43,135 bases of DNA from Aquiflexum sp. TKW24L (GCF_023502205.1 NZ_JAMFLG010000038.1:1-43135); one strand, 5' to 3'. Shown: positions 1 through 8,426, counted from the stretch's first letter. Numbers and translations are program-made. The notes: generated by a model from the letters alone, not told the origin.

Positions 1-1706
1 TAGTAACCCAAGCTGATATTGACGCAGGAAAAGTGGACAACACTGCCACTGCTGCTGTCGGTGCAGTGAATGTTTCGGCTTCGGAGTCGGTAACTGCAAC
101 ACAGAGCCCTGCACTTTCCATCACCAAGACTGCAACCGAGTCAACCTTTGCTGCTGTCGGAGATGTATTGAACTATACAATTGTCGTCACCAATACAGGA
201 AACGTGACTTTGAATAACATCTCGGTTACTGATCCTTTGACCGGATTGAATACGGTGATCGGAACTTTGGCACCATTAGCTTCTGAGTCAATCCCAACTT
301 CTTATACTGTTACTCAGACTGATTTGGACAATGGTTTTGTGACCAATAGAGCAACTGCTTCCGGTGTTTCAACCAATGATGAACCGGTAGAAGATAGTGA
401 TGAGATTACAGTAGTAGCCTCTGAAAACCCAAGTATTGAAGTAATCAAAACCACAGAATCTGCAAGCTTCTCAGAAATCGGTCAGGTCGTTACTTATACC
501 ATCACAGTAAAAAATACAGGTAATGTCACCCTTACAAATCTTTTGGTAAGCGACCCATTGACTGGATTGGCTCAGATAATCCCTAGTCTGGCACCTGGCC
601 AATCAATTGCCATCACGACAGAATATACCGTCCAACTAGAAGATTTGAATGTTGGCTCGATCACAAACAATGTATCAGTCACAACAAAATCTAGAGGTGG
701 AAATGATATTGGAGGAAATGACTCTGTAACTATCGGTGCATCTTCAACCCCAATTGACGCCATTGATGATGACTTGGGCGACTACCCTGCTGATTTTGGA
801 GGTGTTTTGGGCAACATTTTGACCAATGATCTTCTCGATAATAAACCTGTGAATTATACTGATGTGAATTTTGAATTCACAGATTTGGATGGAGTGATCG
901 GCTTGTTGATCCAGGAAAACGGTGAACTCAGCCTGATTCCTGGTCTAAATGAAGCACGTGAATACAGGTTAAAGTACACTTTGCGGGAGGCTTTAAACCC
1001 GACAAACAGTGATGAAGCTACCGTAGTGTTTGAGCTTTTGGAAAATGAAGTTGATTTAAGGATTACCAAAACATCAAAAGGAATCGAAATCTATGAAGGT
1101 GATGAGTTCGAATATGAAATCGAGGTTAGTAATATCGGTGAAACAGATGCCAAGAATGTGGTCATCATCGATGACCTGCCTCGTGGACTTTCCTACATAG
1201 GTACTACCACCTCTGAAAGTAATCCTTCATTAGGAGTTGAAATTTCAGTCAATGGCTCAAAAATCACCTATACAATTCCATTGTTCCCTGCCGGATCATC
1301 TTTATTGATAAAAATCAAAGTAAGAGCAGAGGCACTCAACAGCGACCAAGCGCTTTCTATCACCAATTTGGTGAGGGTATCCGCTGATGAAGAGGATTTG
1401 AACTTGGAGGACAACGAGGATTCTGATACCAATCAGATCAATCCATTCTTTATCCCTACTGTCATCACACCAAATGGTGACGGTCTGAATGACAGATTTG
1501 AAATCATGGGTCTTAGAAAATTCGAGACCAATGACATCGTTATCTTCAACAGAAATGGTGACCATGTCTTCGAAAGGAAAAATTATGAAAACGATTGGTC
1601 TGCAGAAGGACTTGTAGCAGGCACCTACTTCTTTGTGATGAAGTCAACTGACAAACAAGGTAAACTTCATGAGTTCCAAGGTTGGATACAAGTAATAAAA
1701 AGATAA
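1..1706 (+). CDS. T9SS type B-sorted repeat protein (DUF11/DUF7507 repeats), 5' end outside window
   Basis: The reading frame is open from the first bases of the window (codons from position 3), so the GTG at 33 is internal and the gene is truncated at its 5' end. The visible part has the tail of one repeat (VTQADIDAGKV), then two beta-sandwich repeats of the DUF11/DUF7507 type (nt ~112-420 and ~430-740, each with NTGNVTL and VSDPLTGL/VTDPLTGL motifs), a less regular domain (~750-1050), a divergent DUF11 domain (~1060-1430) and a terminal domain (~1450-1706) beginning FIPTVITPNGDGLNDRFEI. That last domain is the gliding-motility-associated CHU_C type B signal for export by the type IX secretion system. 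The protein is inferred to be a large cell-surface or secreted adhesin-like protein. The C-terminal domain assignment is secure; the ligand is unknown. Confidence 0.9.
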   Translation, partial: VTQADIDAGKVDNTATAAVGAVNVSASESVTATQSPALSITKTATESTFAAVGDVLNYTIVVTNTGNVTLNNISVTDPLTGLNTVIGTLAPLASESIPTSYTVTQTDLDNGFVTNRATASGVSTNDEPVEDSDEITVVASENPSIEVIKTTESASFSEIGQVVTYTITVKNTGNVTLTNLLVSDPLTGLAQIIPSLAPGQSIAITTEYTVQLEDLNVGSITNNVSVTTKSRGGNDIGGNDSVTIGASSTPIDAIDDDLGDYPADFGGVLGNILTNDLLDNKPVNYTDVNFEFTDLDGVIGLLIQENGELSLIPGLNEAREYRLKYTLREALNPTNSDEATVVFELLENEVDLRITKTSKGIEIYEGDEFEYEIEVSNIGETDAKNVVIIDDLPRGLSYIGTTTSESNPSLGVEISVNGSKITYTIPLFPAGSSLLIKIKVRAEALNSDQALSITNLVRVSADEEDLNLEDNEDSDTNQINPFFIPTVITPNGDGLNDRFEIMGLRKFETNDIVIFNRNGDHVFERKNYENDWSAEGLVAGTYFFVMKSTDKQGKLHEFQGWIQVIKR

Positions 1707-1747
1707 GCCCCAATAATTGATTTTATTGAAAATTATAAACAGTCGAA

Positions 1748-4105
1748 ATGAACCTGATTATGAGAAAAATTTTAATAATGGCCGCTTTCGCCATGCTGAC
1801 CGGCTTTATAGCAATTCCCTTACATGCACAAAACGCCCTGTTGAGGTATGCTGATAAACAGTTTGATTTGGAAAATTATAGCGATGCAGCCGCGCTTTAC
1901 GAGCAGGCACATGAGCGTAAAGCAACTTATGAAAATGCCCAAAAGGCAGCCCTGTCGTTCCAAAAAATCCAGGAATACGACAAAAGCTTTGATTGGTGGA
2001 AAACCACAATTGGCTATGAGGAAGCAAGCAGGGAGGATTTTTCAAACTACCTTATCGCTGCCATGAAAGCTGAAAACGGTATTTCATCGGAAGAACTCCT
2101 TTCAGGCAGTCCTTTTAAAGAATCAGCTTTCCCGGAAATTGACTTTGATATAATCAGGGAACTGAATAATAAAAAAGCAAATGTCAAATTGGTTCAGCCA
2201 AAAGGAATCAATAGCAATGGTTCTGACTTCAGATTGGCGGAAGACATTCAGGGGAATAAATACTTTACAAGTGACAGGGGGTCGGTATACCCATCGGAAA
2301 AACCCACTGTAAGATTGGATGCCAAAAGCAATGTCTTCAGTGAGGAAAAGAGTGACCTAAATAACAGAGATTTTTTTGGGATCTACCGATATACCAACAG
2401 TGAAGATCTTGAAAAAATGGTTTTCGATGTCCCAGGCGGACTCGTCTATTCGGACCCAACCTTGATGGAAAGTAAAAACCTGCTATTCTATACCACTTTT
2501 AGAAATATCAGAAAAGTCAAGAAATCAAGGGAATTTGAAGTCAATCCAGAGATCTTCTTTAGTAAAATTTCTACTGATGGAAAACTCTCCGATACCAAGG
2601 CTTTCCCCCTTAACGACGCCACTAAATACGGTGTCATGCATCCCTTCATTGATGAGAAAGGTAAAAAAATCTATTTCGCTTCAGATATGGCAGGCGGTTT
2701 TGGAGGATTTGACTTGTATTTTGTGACTTATGATGATGCGCTTAATTTTGGAACTCCTGTCAACCTCGGCTCCTTTGTCAATACCAAAGAGGATGAAAGC
2801 CACCCTTTTATCATTGGAGAGAAATTCCATTTTTCGTCCAAAGGTCATCCTGGATTGGGGGGAATGGACATTTTTCAAGCTAGTTCAGTAAACGGTTTAT
2901 TCAGTAATGTTGAAAATATGGGCGTTCCATTTAATTCTCCCCGAGACGATTTTGGATATTATATCACTTCAAAGGGCAAGCGGTATCTTTCTTCTGACAG
3001 AAAAGGCGGAATGGGGATGGATGACATCTATCTCATCGAGGACCTGAATAAGTACTTGTTGGCTAGGGTAATTGATTGCGACGGAATTGTCATTTCGGAG
3101 GAATTTCAAACAACCCTTACAATCAGAAATCAAAATGAAAACCTACCGACAAAAAGAGGGACAAAATCTGAGTTGATTGGTGACCTGCTTCCTGATTCAG
3201 ATTATACATTGACGATCAGTAAAAAGGGCTATTTCAAAATCCATGACAATGAAATCACCACAAAAGGACTGCAGGGAGATACTTTAAGAAGGGAATACAG
3301 GCTCGCTCCTATTCCTTACAATATGCCGGTATTTGTAGATATCGTGTATTACGATCTAGACAAATCCCAGATCAGACCAAATGCAGAACCTACTTTGGAC
3401 AAAATCGCTGAGCTGATGAACAGGTATAGCTTTGTAGACCTCAAAGTCGGTTCACATACAGATGCACGGGCAAGTAAAGAATATAATGTTGCTTTGTCCG
3501 AAAGGCGAGCGGCAGCCGTGCGTGCTTACCTTTCAAAATTCAATATTGCTGAAAACAGGGTGAAACTTGATTGGTTTGGGGAAGAAAACCGAACCAATGA
3601 CTGTGGGGATGGCGTACCATGTCCTGAAACAGAACACCAATTGAACAGAAGAAGTGAGTTGATTCTGGAGGCATTCCCAGACAAAAATATCGATTATGAA
3701 ATGCCGGCAGAATTGCTCGGAAAAGACATCTGCGATCCTGCGGCTCTTTTTTCAGCCCTAAATCATGAAGTCCCAACCATTTATTTTGATTTTGACAAAG
3801 CCACTCTCCGACCTGTCCACAAAACTGAACTGGAAAAGCTTGCGCTCTACCTTCAGCATATGGGTGGGTTAAACCTTCAGGTTCAAGGCCATACTGATCA
3901 GCGTGGAAACGAACAATATAACATGAAACTGTCCGAACGCAGGGCAAAAGCTGTTATGGATTACCTAGTCAATAAAGGAGTCAAACAAGACAGAATGAGT
4001 AGCGAATGGCTTGGAAAAACAAAACCTGTACATGATTGTGTATCAGTAACGTGTACCGAAGCCATGCATCAAATAAACAGAAGAACAGAATTACATCTCA
4101 GGTAG
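1748..4105 (+). CDS. TPR / PD40 / tandem OmpA-domain outer-membrane protein
   Basis: 785 residues with an N-terminal signal peptide ending near LHAQ (an alternative start is the second ATG at 1760, MRKILIM). An N-terminal TPR-like stretch (DLENYSDAAALYEQA) is followed by WD40-like PD40 repeats (for example IYFASDMAGGFGGFDLY and YLSSDRKGGMGMDDIYL), a short carboxypeptidase-regulatory-like domain (~435-510) and two OmpA peptidoglycan-binding domains, about residues 524-648 and 675-785. Both carry the GSHTDARAS/GHTDQRGN and LSERRA signatures and end in NRRSEL/NRRTEL. Related proteins in Bacteroidota sit in the outer membrane and accompany type IX secreted proteins. It lies 41 nt after the type B-sorted protein on the same strand, so co-transcription is likely. 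The duplicated OmpA domain is unusual. Confidence 0.88.
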   Translation: MNLIMRKILIMAAFAMLTGFIAIPLHAQNALLRYADKQFDLENYSDAAALYEQAHERKATYENAQKAALSFQKIQEYDKSFDWWKTTIGYEEASREDFSNYLIAAMKAENGISSEELLSGSPFKESAFPEIDFDIIRELNNKKANVKLVQPKGINSNGSDFRLAEDIQGNKYFTSDRGSVYPSEKPTVRLDAKSNVFSEEKSDLNNRDFFGIYRYTNSEDLEKMVFDVPGGLVYSDPTLMESKNLLFYTTFRNIRKVKKSREFEVNPEIFFSKISTDGKLSDTKAFPLNDATKYGVMHPFIDEKGKKIYFASDMAGGFGGFDLYFVTYDDALNFGTPVNLGSFVNTKEDESHPFIIGEKFHFSSKGHPGLGGMDIFQASSVNGLFSNVENMGVPFNSPRDDFGYYITSKGKRYLSSDRKGGMGMDDIYLIEDLNKYLLARVIDCDGIVISEEFQTTLTIRNQNENLPTKRGTKSELIGDLLPDSDYTLTISKKGYFKIHDNEITTKGLQGDTLRREYRLAPIPYNMPVFVDIVYYDLDKSQIRPNAEPTLDKIAELMNRYSFVDLKVGSHTDARASKEYNVALSERRAAAVRAYLSKFNIAENRVKLDWFGEENRTNDCGDGVPCPETEHQLNRRSELILEAFPDKNIDYEMPAELLGKDICDPAALFSALNHEVPTIYFDFDKATLRPVHKTELEKLALYLQHMGGLNLQVQGHTDQRGNEQYNMKLSERRAKAVMDYLVNKGVKQDRMSSEWLGKTKPVHDCVSVTCTEAMHQINRRTELHLR

Positions 4106-4153
4106 GTTTTGGTTAAATTATTTTTTTAGCTTTAATTGAAGAGTTATTCGATA

Positions 4154-4186
4154 GAAAAAGAGTCTCCTTTTGGGAGACTTTTTTTG
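4154..4186 (+). terminator. Rho-independent terminator of the OmpA-protein gene
   Basis: A 7-bp perfect stem AGTCTCC / GGAGACT with TTTTG loop, extended by A-run/T-run pairing and followed by TTTTTT. It lies about 55 nt after the stop at 4105. Confidence 0.85.
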
Positions 4187-4202
4187 TTTCTTTATCTCCC
4201 AT

Positions 4203-4251
4203 CAAAAAAAAGAGGGAATCTAGAAATCAAAAGATCTCTGAATTCCCCCTC
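4203..4251 (-). terminator. Terminator of the minus-strand stress cluster
   Basis: Read on the minus strand, GAGGG(GG)AAT and ATTCCCTC form the outer stem, AGAgATC and GATtTCT form an inner stem with a TTTT loop, and eight T residues follow. It sits 80 nt downstream of the last gene of the cluster. Together with the plus-strand hairpin at 4154 it insulates the two convergent transcription units. Confidence 0.8.
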
Positions 4252-4331
4252 AAATTCACCCCCTTATCCAAAATTGGATTCTACACTATTTTGATAATGT
4301 ATAGGTAAACAAAAAATACTTGCTGAAATTT

Positions 4332-4847
4332 TTAGCTACCTAGTGACAAAGCACCCTCATTTCCATCTACCAGATTTTTACCTGTGGCAGCGGATGCAAC
4401 CATTTTAAAGAAGTTGATCATCTTATTGCCATCGGTATCCCAGTAATATGCAGTCGTAGGTGTGACTTTTATAAGAGAAACATTTGGATCGTCCTTACCA
4501 CCTGGAAACCAAGCTTTGAGGAACGGCGTCCAGAGTTCATGGATCTTATCTTTGTCAAAAATCAATTCCGCCTCACCATTCACGATGAGGTAACTATCTT
4601 TTCCGGGATGGGAATAAAAAAGCTGAACATTTTTATCTGCCTCGATTTCTCGATTTTTGTCTCCGTCAGCATTGCTGAAAAACCAGATATTCCCTTGATC
4701 ACAGACCTTTTGTGTACTCATAGGCCTGCTAGAAGATCCATCATCGGTTTTTAGATTGGTACAAAACATACAGATATCAATGGATTCAACAAGCTCTCTT
4801 AATTTAAGAATTGCATCCTCTTCACTCAGATTTTTTATTTCACTCAT
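4332..4847 (-). CDS. Pyridoxamine 5'-phosphate oxidase-fold general stress protein
   Basis: 171 residues. The split-barrel flavin-binding fold of the general stress protein 26 / Pyridox_ox-like family is recognisable from SRPMSTQKV, IWFFSNADGDKNREIEAD, VQLFYSHPGKDSYLIVNGEAEL and the C-terminal VTPTTAYYWDTDGNKM. Family members bind FMN or a related flavin, but their physiological substrate is generally not known. It is the last gene of the minus-strand stress cluster, 17 nt after the DUF4142 lipoprotein gene, and is followed by a strong terminator. Cytoplasmic: no signal peptide. The family call is firm; the reaction is not. Confidence 0.9.
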   Translation of the reverse strand: MSEIKNLSEEDAILKLRELVESIDICMFCTNLKTDDGSSSRPMSTQKVCDQGNIWFFSNADGDKNREIEADKNVQLFYSHPGKDSYLIVNGEAELIFDKDKIHELWTPFLKAWFPGGKDDPNVSLIKVTPTTAYYWDTDGNKMINFFKMVASAATGKNLVDGNEGALSLGS

Positions 4848-4864
4848 TATTTCAATTGATTTAA

Positions 4865-5491
4865 TTAAGATGCAGTTTTATCAGTTTTCTCTTTAATTGA
4901 CTTTGCATGATCGAGATGGGTTCTAAGTCCTGGAAGTTTTTGCGCAGCCCAAGCTTTGATTTCTGCATCATTCGAATTCTCAGCAGCGTCTTCAAACAAT
5001 TCAATGGCATCTTCATGGTGCTCCACCATCATATCGGCATAAGCCTTTCCGAAGTCATTGCCTTTTTTGTCCATAAGATCTTTATGAGTATCCATAGAGT
5101 CTTGAGTGGGTGTGGAAGGAATTGCTATAGATTTAGATTGAGCCAATGTTTTCAATTCTGCCAGAGTCTTGGTATGATCCGCTTCCATCATTTTACCTAA
5201 TGCTTTAACATCCTCAGAAGTCCCATTTTGTTGAGCAAGTTTACCCAAGCTGATTTCTTCCATTTGCATTTCGGCAGCTGCCATCAAAAATTTTACGCCA
5301 TTGTCATTATCAATAACAACAGCAACATCGTCATCGTTGGTAAGTCTTGAAACGTTTTCTGTTTCAGCCACATCCATAGAATCTGTTGAATCAGAAGTTT
5401 TGTTTTCCGAGCAAGAAGTGGCAAATATGAATATCCCGGCCATGCAAGCTGCAGGTATCAGGATTGATTTGAAATTGATTAGATTTTTCAT
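4865..5491 (-). CDS. DUF4142 lipoprotein
   Basis: The start is set at the ATG at 5491 (MKNLINFKSILIP) because it begins a proper lipoprotein signal peptide; an in-frame ATG at 5515 would add 8 polar residues. From this start the protein has 208 residues, with the lipobox FATSC placing the acylated Cys at residue 27, followed by a Ser/Asp-rich linker. The remainder is the helical DUF4142 (ferritin-like four-helix) domain, with the typical KFLMAAAEMQMEEISLGKLA start and HHEDAIELFEDAA segment rich in His and Glu. Function of the family is not established. Its place among catalase and ferritin-like genes suggests an envelope stress role (inference). Confidence 0.88.
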   Translation of the reverse strand: MKNLINFKSILIPAACMAGIFIFATSCSENKTSDSTDSMDVAETENVSRLTNDDDVAVVIDNDNGVKFLMAAAEMQMEEISLGKLAQQNGTSEDVKALGKMMEADHTKTLAELKTLAQSKSIAIPSTPTQDSMDTHKDLMDKKGNDFGKAYADMMVEHHEDAIELFEDAAENSNDAEIKAWAAQKLPGLRTHLDHAKSIKEKTDKTAS

Positions 5492-5567
5492 AATAAAGTT
5501 TGGTTTAGTTTTCATAAAATACGCAAGGGATTAGCTAGAATCCCTTGCGCAAGACCTTAATGGAATC

Positions 5568-6131
5568 CTACCAGTGAACTTCTTCACCACGGTTTGATTT
5601 CCAGTTATTTTCCAGATACCTGGCATCTTCCTCATTTTTTGGAGTTACAGTAATGACGACATTTCCTTCCTCTATTCCTGATTCATATAATTTTGCCCTT
5701 GCTTCAGGGATACCAGAACCTACCAAGGCACCGATGACACCACCTGCAAGTCCACCTGCTCCGGCTCCTGCTAATCCTGCAGCTATTGGTCCAGCGATCA
5801 AAATCCCAAGTCCTGGAATGGCGACACTAGTACCGATGGCAGCGATGACACCTACAATAGCTCCGATAGTACCTCCGATAGCGGATCCTTTGCCAGCATG
5901 TTCTGCTGCTTTGGTACCGATCTCAGTATCATCATCTCCATTGTCTGTAAACTGTGTTTTCCGGGTTTTATCAGACATGATCAAGTTGATATCATCTTTT
6001 GAATAGCCTCTTTCGTGAAGTGCATCGTAAGCACTTTCAGTGCTTTCACGGTCACGGAACATACCTGTAAGTACTCTTTTTTCTGAAGTCGTATTGGTCA
6101 TTCCTTGGCCTTCATTTCTTAAATTATCCAT
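5568..6131 (-). CDS. General stress protein 17M/YflT-like protein with glycine-zipper membrane region
   Basis: 187 residues. The N-terminal ~60 residues (VLTGMFRDRESTESAYDALHERGYSKDDINLIMSD) match the YflT/general-stress-17M type domain. Residues ~75-140 are a very Gly/Ala-rich double hydrophobic hairpin (GSAIGGTIGAIVGVIAAIG and GLAGAGAGGLAGGVIGALVG) of the glycine-zipper kind that inserts in membranes. The C-terminus (GNVVITVTPKNEEDARYLEN) resembles the ferredoxin-like half that often follows. It lies 42 nt downstream of the 39-aa gene. Function is unknown beyond stress association in the family; membrane location is inferred from composition. Confidence 0.85.
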   Translation of the reverse strand: MDNLRNEGQGMTNTTSEKRVLTGMFRDRESTESAYDALHERGYSKDDINLIMSDKTRKTQFTDNGDDDTEIGTKAAEHAGKGSAIGGTIGAIVGVIAAIGTSVAIPGLGILIAGPIAAGLAGAGAGGLAGGVIGALVGSGIPEARAKLYESGIEEGNVVITVTPKNEEDARYLENNWKSNRGEEVHW

Positions 6132-6173
6132 TTTTTTAGTCGTTTAGATTTCTATTAGTTTTCTGTTTATTTA

Positions 6174-6293
6174 TTAGCTGCATTGTCCCAACAGGAAGTA
6201 GATGATCACAAAGACAACTATTGTCCCTAAGCATCCGCCTCCCATTTTTTTTGCTCCGTAGCCTGCTATAAGGCCCTTGAAAATATTATTCAT
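6174..6293 (-). CDS. 39-residue conserved-looking small membrane protein
   Basis: A complete short frame, ATG at 6293 to TAA at 6174. It starts MNNIFKGLIAGYGAKKMGGG, followed by Cys and a single hydrophobic helix (LGTIVVFVIIYFLLG), ending in QCS. The amphipathic N-terminal part with basic residues, the GGGC turn and the single transmembrane segment look like a real membrane microprotein. It fits tightly between the YciF-like gene (11 nt) and the glycine-zipper gene (42 nt) on the same strand. I believe similar short proteins occur near stress genes in other Bacteroidota, from memory and not verified here. Function is unknown. Confidence 0.75.
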   Translation of the reverse strand: MNNIFKGLIAGYGAKKMGGGCLGTIVVFVIIYFLLGQCS

Positions 6294-6304
6294 TCTATTT
6301 CAGA

Positions 6305-6880
6305 TTATGCCGGTTCTCCAGCAGCCTCAACATTGATGGCAGCCATTGCTACATCAGATAATTTCAGATCGGCTTCTTTTTCTTCTTGCAATGTGGTAGC
6401 CAACAATACCTCTACATCAGTCAATCCCAATGTCTCGGCAAATTGACGGAGTGTTCCGTATGAAGCAATTTCGTAGTGCTCAACTTTTTGAGCAGCTGCG
6501 ATAATACCTGCATCACGCATAGACCCTTTTTCACAATCCTCCATAATGCCTGAAGCCTCTTCGATCAAACCTTCCATGGCATCGCATTTTTTTGCTTCTG
6601 CCTTCACTTTAATCAAAGCAAAGACTTCTTCCAATCGGGTAATTTGTCCTTTGGTTTCCTCAAGATGAGATGTCAATGCTTCAATCAACTCTTCAGATGT
6701 AGCATTTTTGGTCATTTTTGGCATTGCTTTAAGCAAAGCTTTTTCTGCCCAATAAATATCCTTTAGACCATCTTCAAACAATTCCATTAATTGAGAAGAC
6801 TTCATAGTAGCTTTGTTTCCTGAACCAGACCTGGCCGATCCTGCAGATGACTTGTCGGATGTGTTATTCTTTTTTTCCAT
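6305..6880 (-). CDS. YciE/YciF-family (DUF892) ferritin-like protein
   Basis: 191 residues from the ATG at 6880 (MEKKNNTSDKSSAG). The in-frame ATG at 6943 would overlap the catalase stop and add an uncharacteristic stretch. After a Ser/Gly/Lys-rich tail of ~25 residues comes a DUF892 four-helix domain: ELFEDGLKDIYWAEKALLKAMPKM, HLEETKGQITRLEEVF, AAQKVEHYEIASYGTLRQFAE and TLQEEKEADLKL. The Glu/His residues in ExxH-like positions of these helices are those that bind a di-metal centre in the family. It follows Mn catalase by 59 nt in the same direction, a common pairing in stress clusters. Cytoplasmic. Confidence 0.92.
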   Translation of the reverse strand: MEKKNNTSDKSSAGSARSGSGNKATMKSSQLMELFEDGLKDIYWAEKALLKAMPKMTKNATSEELIEALTSHLEETKGQITRLEEVFALIKVKAEAKKCDAMEGLIEEASGIMEDCEKGSMRDAGIIAAAQKVEHYEIASYGTLRQFAETLGLTDVEVLLATTLQEEKEADLKLSDVAMAAINVEAAGEPA

Positions 6881-6939
6881 TTTTTTGTAGTTAATTGGTT
6901 TAGTTAAAAATTTTATTTTTGAGAGGTGAGTGTCGAGTC

Positions 6940-7923
6940 TCACTTTAAGGAATTAGAATAATCTTTTTCTTTTAGTTCTACACTGTCCTCATAGACAGAC
7001 CAACTCATAATCCCATTATTTGGAGCTGTTGCAATATCAACCGTTTCTTTCCTTTCGGCACTCAATTTCTGATTGCCAGATTGGACAGTTTTTTCAGTAC
7101 GATCAGTTCCTTTTGCCTTGTCATCGAGTAAGCCATTGGTATCCCTAACATATTGAAGCGGATCCTCAATGGTCTGCCATTCTTCTCCGAGCAGTGGGCT
7201 TTTGCCTTCATTCCAAGGGCCTTTGAAGTCCTCACCTTTGGACATGTTAAAATATTTGTTGCTATACCTTGGATCACTTTCCAAAATTCCAGGAGGAAAG
7301 TTTGGTGTAATGGTTTCCAATGCTGCCTGGAACATTTGTAAATGGGCTACTTCTCTTGTCATCAAGTAACGAAGTGACTCTTTTACATAAACATCGTCCG
7401 TAAACTTCATGAGGTTTTCGTACACCATTTTTGCACTAGTTTCGGCACCGATATTCAATCGCAAATCTGCGGTCAAATCGCCCATTCCCATGATATAACC
7501 TGCATTCCAAGGGTTGCCAACACTGTCGGTCAACATAGGTGTACCACCGCTTACTAAATAAAAGTGTGGATTTACCATGGCATCATGGATATAATCCTCC
7601 TTTGCTGCGGTCCCATCTAGGACTTTGGTCAAATCTGATTCATCCGCAGCGTTTTTCAATTCGCCATTGACACCGGTGAGCAACATCTGAATAGTAGCAC
7701 CTACAATTTCAAGATGGCTAAATTCCTCAGTGGCGATGTCCATTAGCATATCGTATTTATCGGGATATGGCTTCTTGCAACCAAATGCCTGAACAAAATA
7801 TTGCATTGCTGCTTTCAACTCTCCGTTTGGCCCGCCAAACTGTTCGAGCAATAATTTCGCAAACCTTACATCCGGTTTGGAAACCCTAGCATTGAATTGT
7901 AATTCTTTTACGTGATGGAACAT
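6940..7923 (-). CDS. Manganese (non-haem) catalase
   Basis: 327 residues starting MFHHVKELQFNARVSKPD. Non-haem catalase that disproportionates H2O2 at a di-Mn site. The metal ligands of the family can be placed at E35 (NGELKAAMQYF), E67 and H70 (TEEFSHLEIVG), E161 (IGAETSAKM) and H194 (REVAHLQMF), matching the Glu/Glu-His/Glu/His pattern of the characterised lactobacillal enzyme. The C-terminal ~90 residues are polar and extended, consistent with the tail that wraps neighbouring subunits. It is cytoplasmic, with 70 nt separating it from the 51-aa gene upstream and 59 nt from the YciF-like gene downstream. Length is at the upper end of the family. Confidence 0.96.
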   Translation of the reverse strand: MFHHVKELQFNARVSKPDVRFAKLLLEQFGGPNGELKAAMQYFVQAFGCKKPYPDKYDMLMDIATEEFSHLEIVGATIQMLLTGVNGELKNAADESDLTKVLDGTAAKEDYIHDAMVNPHFYLVSGGTPMLTDSVGNPWNAGYIMGMGDLTADLRLNIGAETSAKMVYENLMKFTDDVYVKESLRYLMTREVAHLQMFQAALETITPNFPPGILESDPRYSNKYFNMSKGEDFKGPWNEGKSPLLGEEWQTIEDPLQYVRDTNGLLDDKAKGTDRTEKTVQSGNQKLSAERKETVDIATAPNNGIMSWSVYEDSVELKEKDYSNSLK

Positions 7924-7993
7924 GTTTTTTTCTTGGTTTAGTTTATAATGATTGACTGTGGTTTTGTCTTAATTCCCTGCTTAGGAATTTCTA

Positions 7994-8149
7994 TTATTTC
8001 TTTTTCTGATTTGTTTTATCATTCACCTTGGCAATGACTCCTTTCTTTTTATTTGAAGGAACTATCTTTTCTTCTTGGTCTGGATTGTCATTGATCTTAG
8101 CCAATACACCTTTGTCTTCGGTTGGGAGATTCTTCTGGGATTCTTTCAT
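7994..8149 (-). CDS. 51-residue basic protein with an internal duplication
   Basis: Short frame from ATG at 8149 to TAA at 7994. It contains two copies of the same motif, KGVLAKINDNPDQEEK and KGVIAKVNDKTNQKKK, so the protein is essentially a two-unit repeat with a lysine-rich end. No signal peptide or hydrophobic stretch. It is the first frame of the minus-strand stress cluster, 70 nt before Mn catalase. The conserved duplicated motif (hydrophobic KGV-A-KxND core) argues that it is coding and not chance. No family recognised. Confidence 0.6.
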   Translation of the reverse strand: MKESQKNLPTEDKGVLAKINDNPDQEEKIVPSNKKKGVIAKVNDKTNQKKK

Positions 8150-8426
8150 AATCTGGCTACTTTAAAAATTAAAAATTATACAGTACAAAACTCAGAAAAT
8201 ATGTCCCCGAATAATTACAGGTTGTTTTGAATTTGTTATAAAATTCACCCTAAAAAATTTTTGCTTCCAGATAACTCCCCTAGCACCAACCTGATTTTGT
8301 GGAAAGATTAGGGCTTGATTGTCTCCATTTAGCCTTCTTATAAAAATATACCGTTACTTTTCCACTGACGGTTATCCTTAAAAATCAATTTTAAGCTAGT
8401 TTCGAATCCCTAAACAATATTGATTG
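8150..8426. other. Divergent intergenic region between stress cluster and S9 peptidase
   Basis: 277 nt, AT-rich, with no frame or RNA recognised. It must hold the promoters of both divergent units. I could not place a full TTTG/TAnnTTTG promoter on either strand with confidence; TAGTTTCG near 8397 is one mismatch from the -7 consensus for the plus-strand gene. Confidence 0.4.

Noticed and set aside
33-1706. GTG at 33 as the true start of the first gene
   Set aside because: The frame continues to the window edge and the upstream codons (VTQADIDAGK) belong to the repeat domain.
3540-3947. 135-aa minus-strand ORF
   Set aside because: Antisense to the OmpA domains, whose motifs fix the plus strand as coding.
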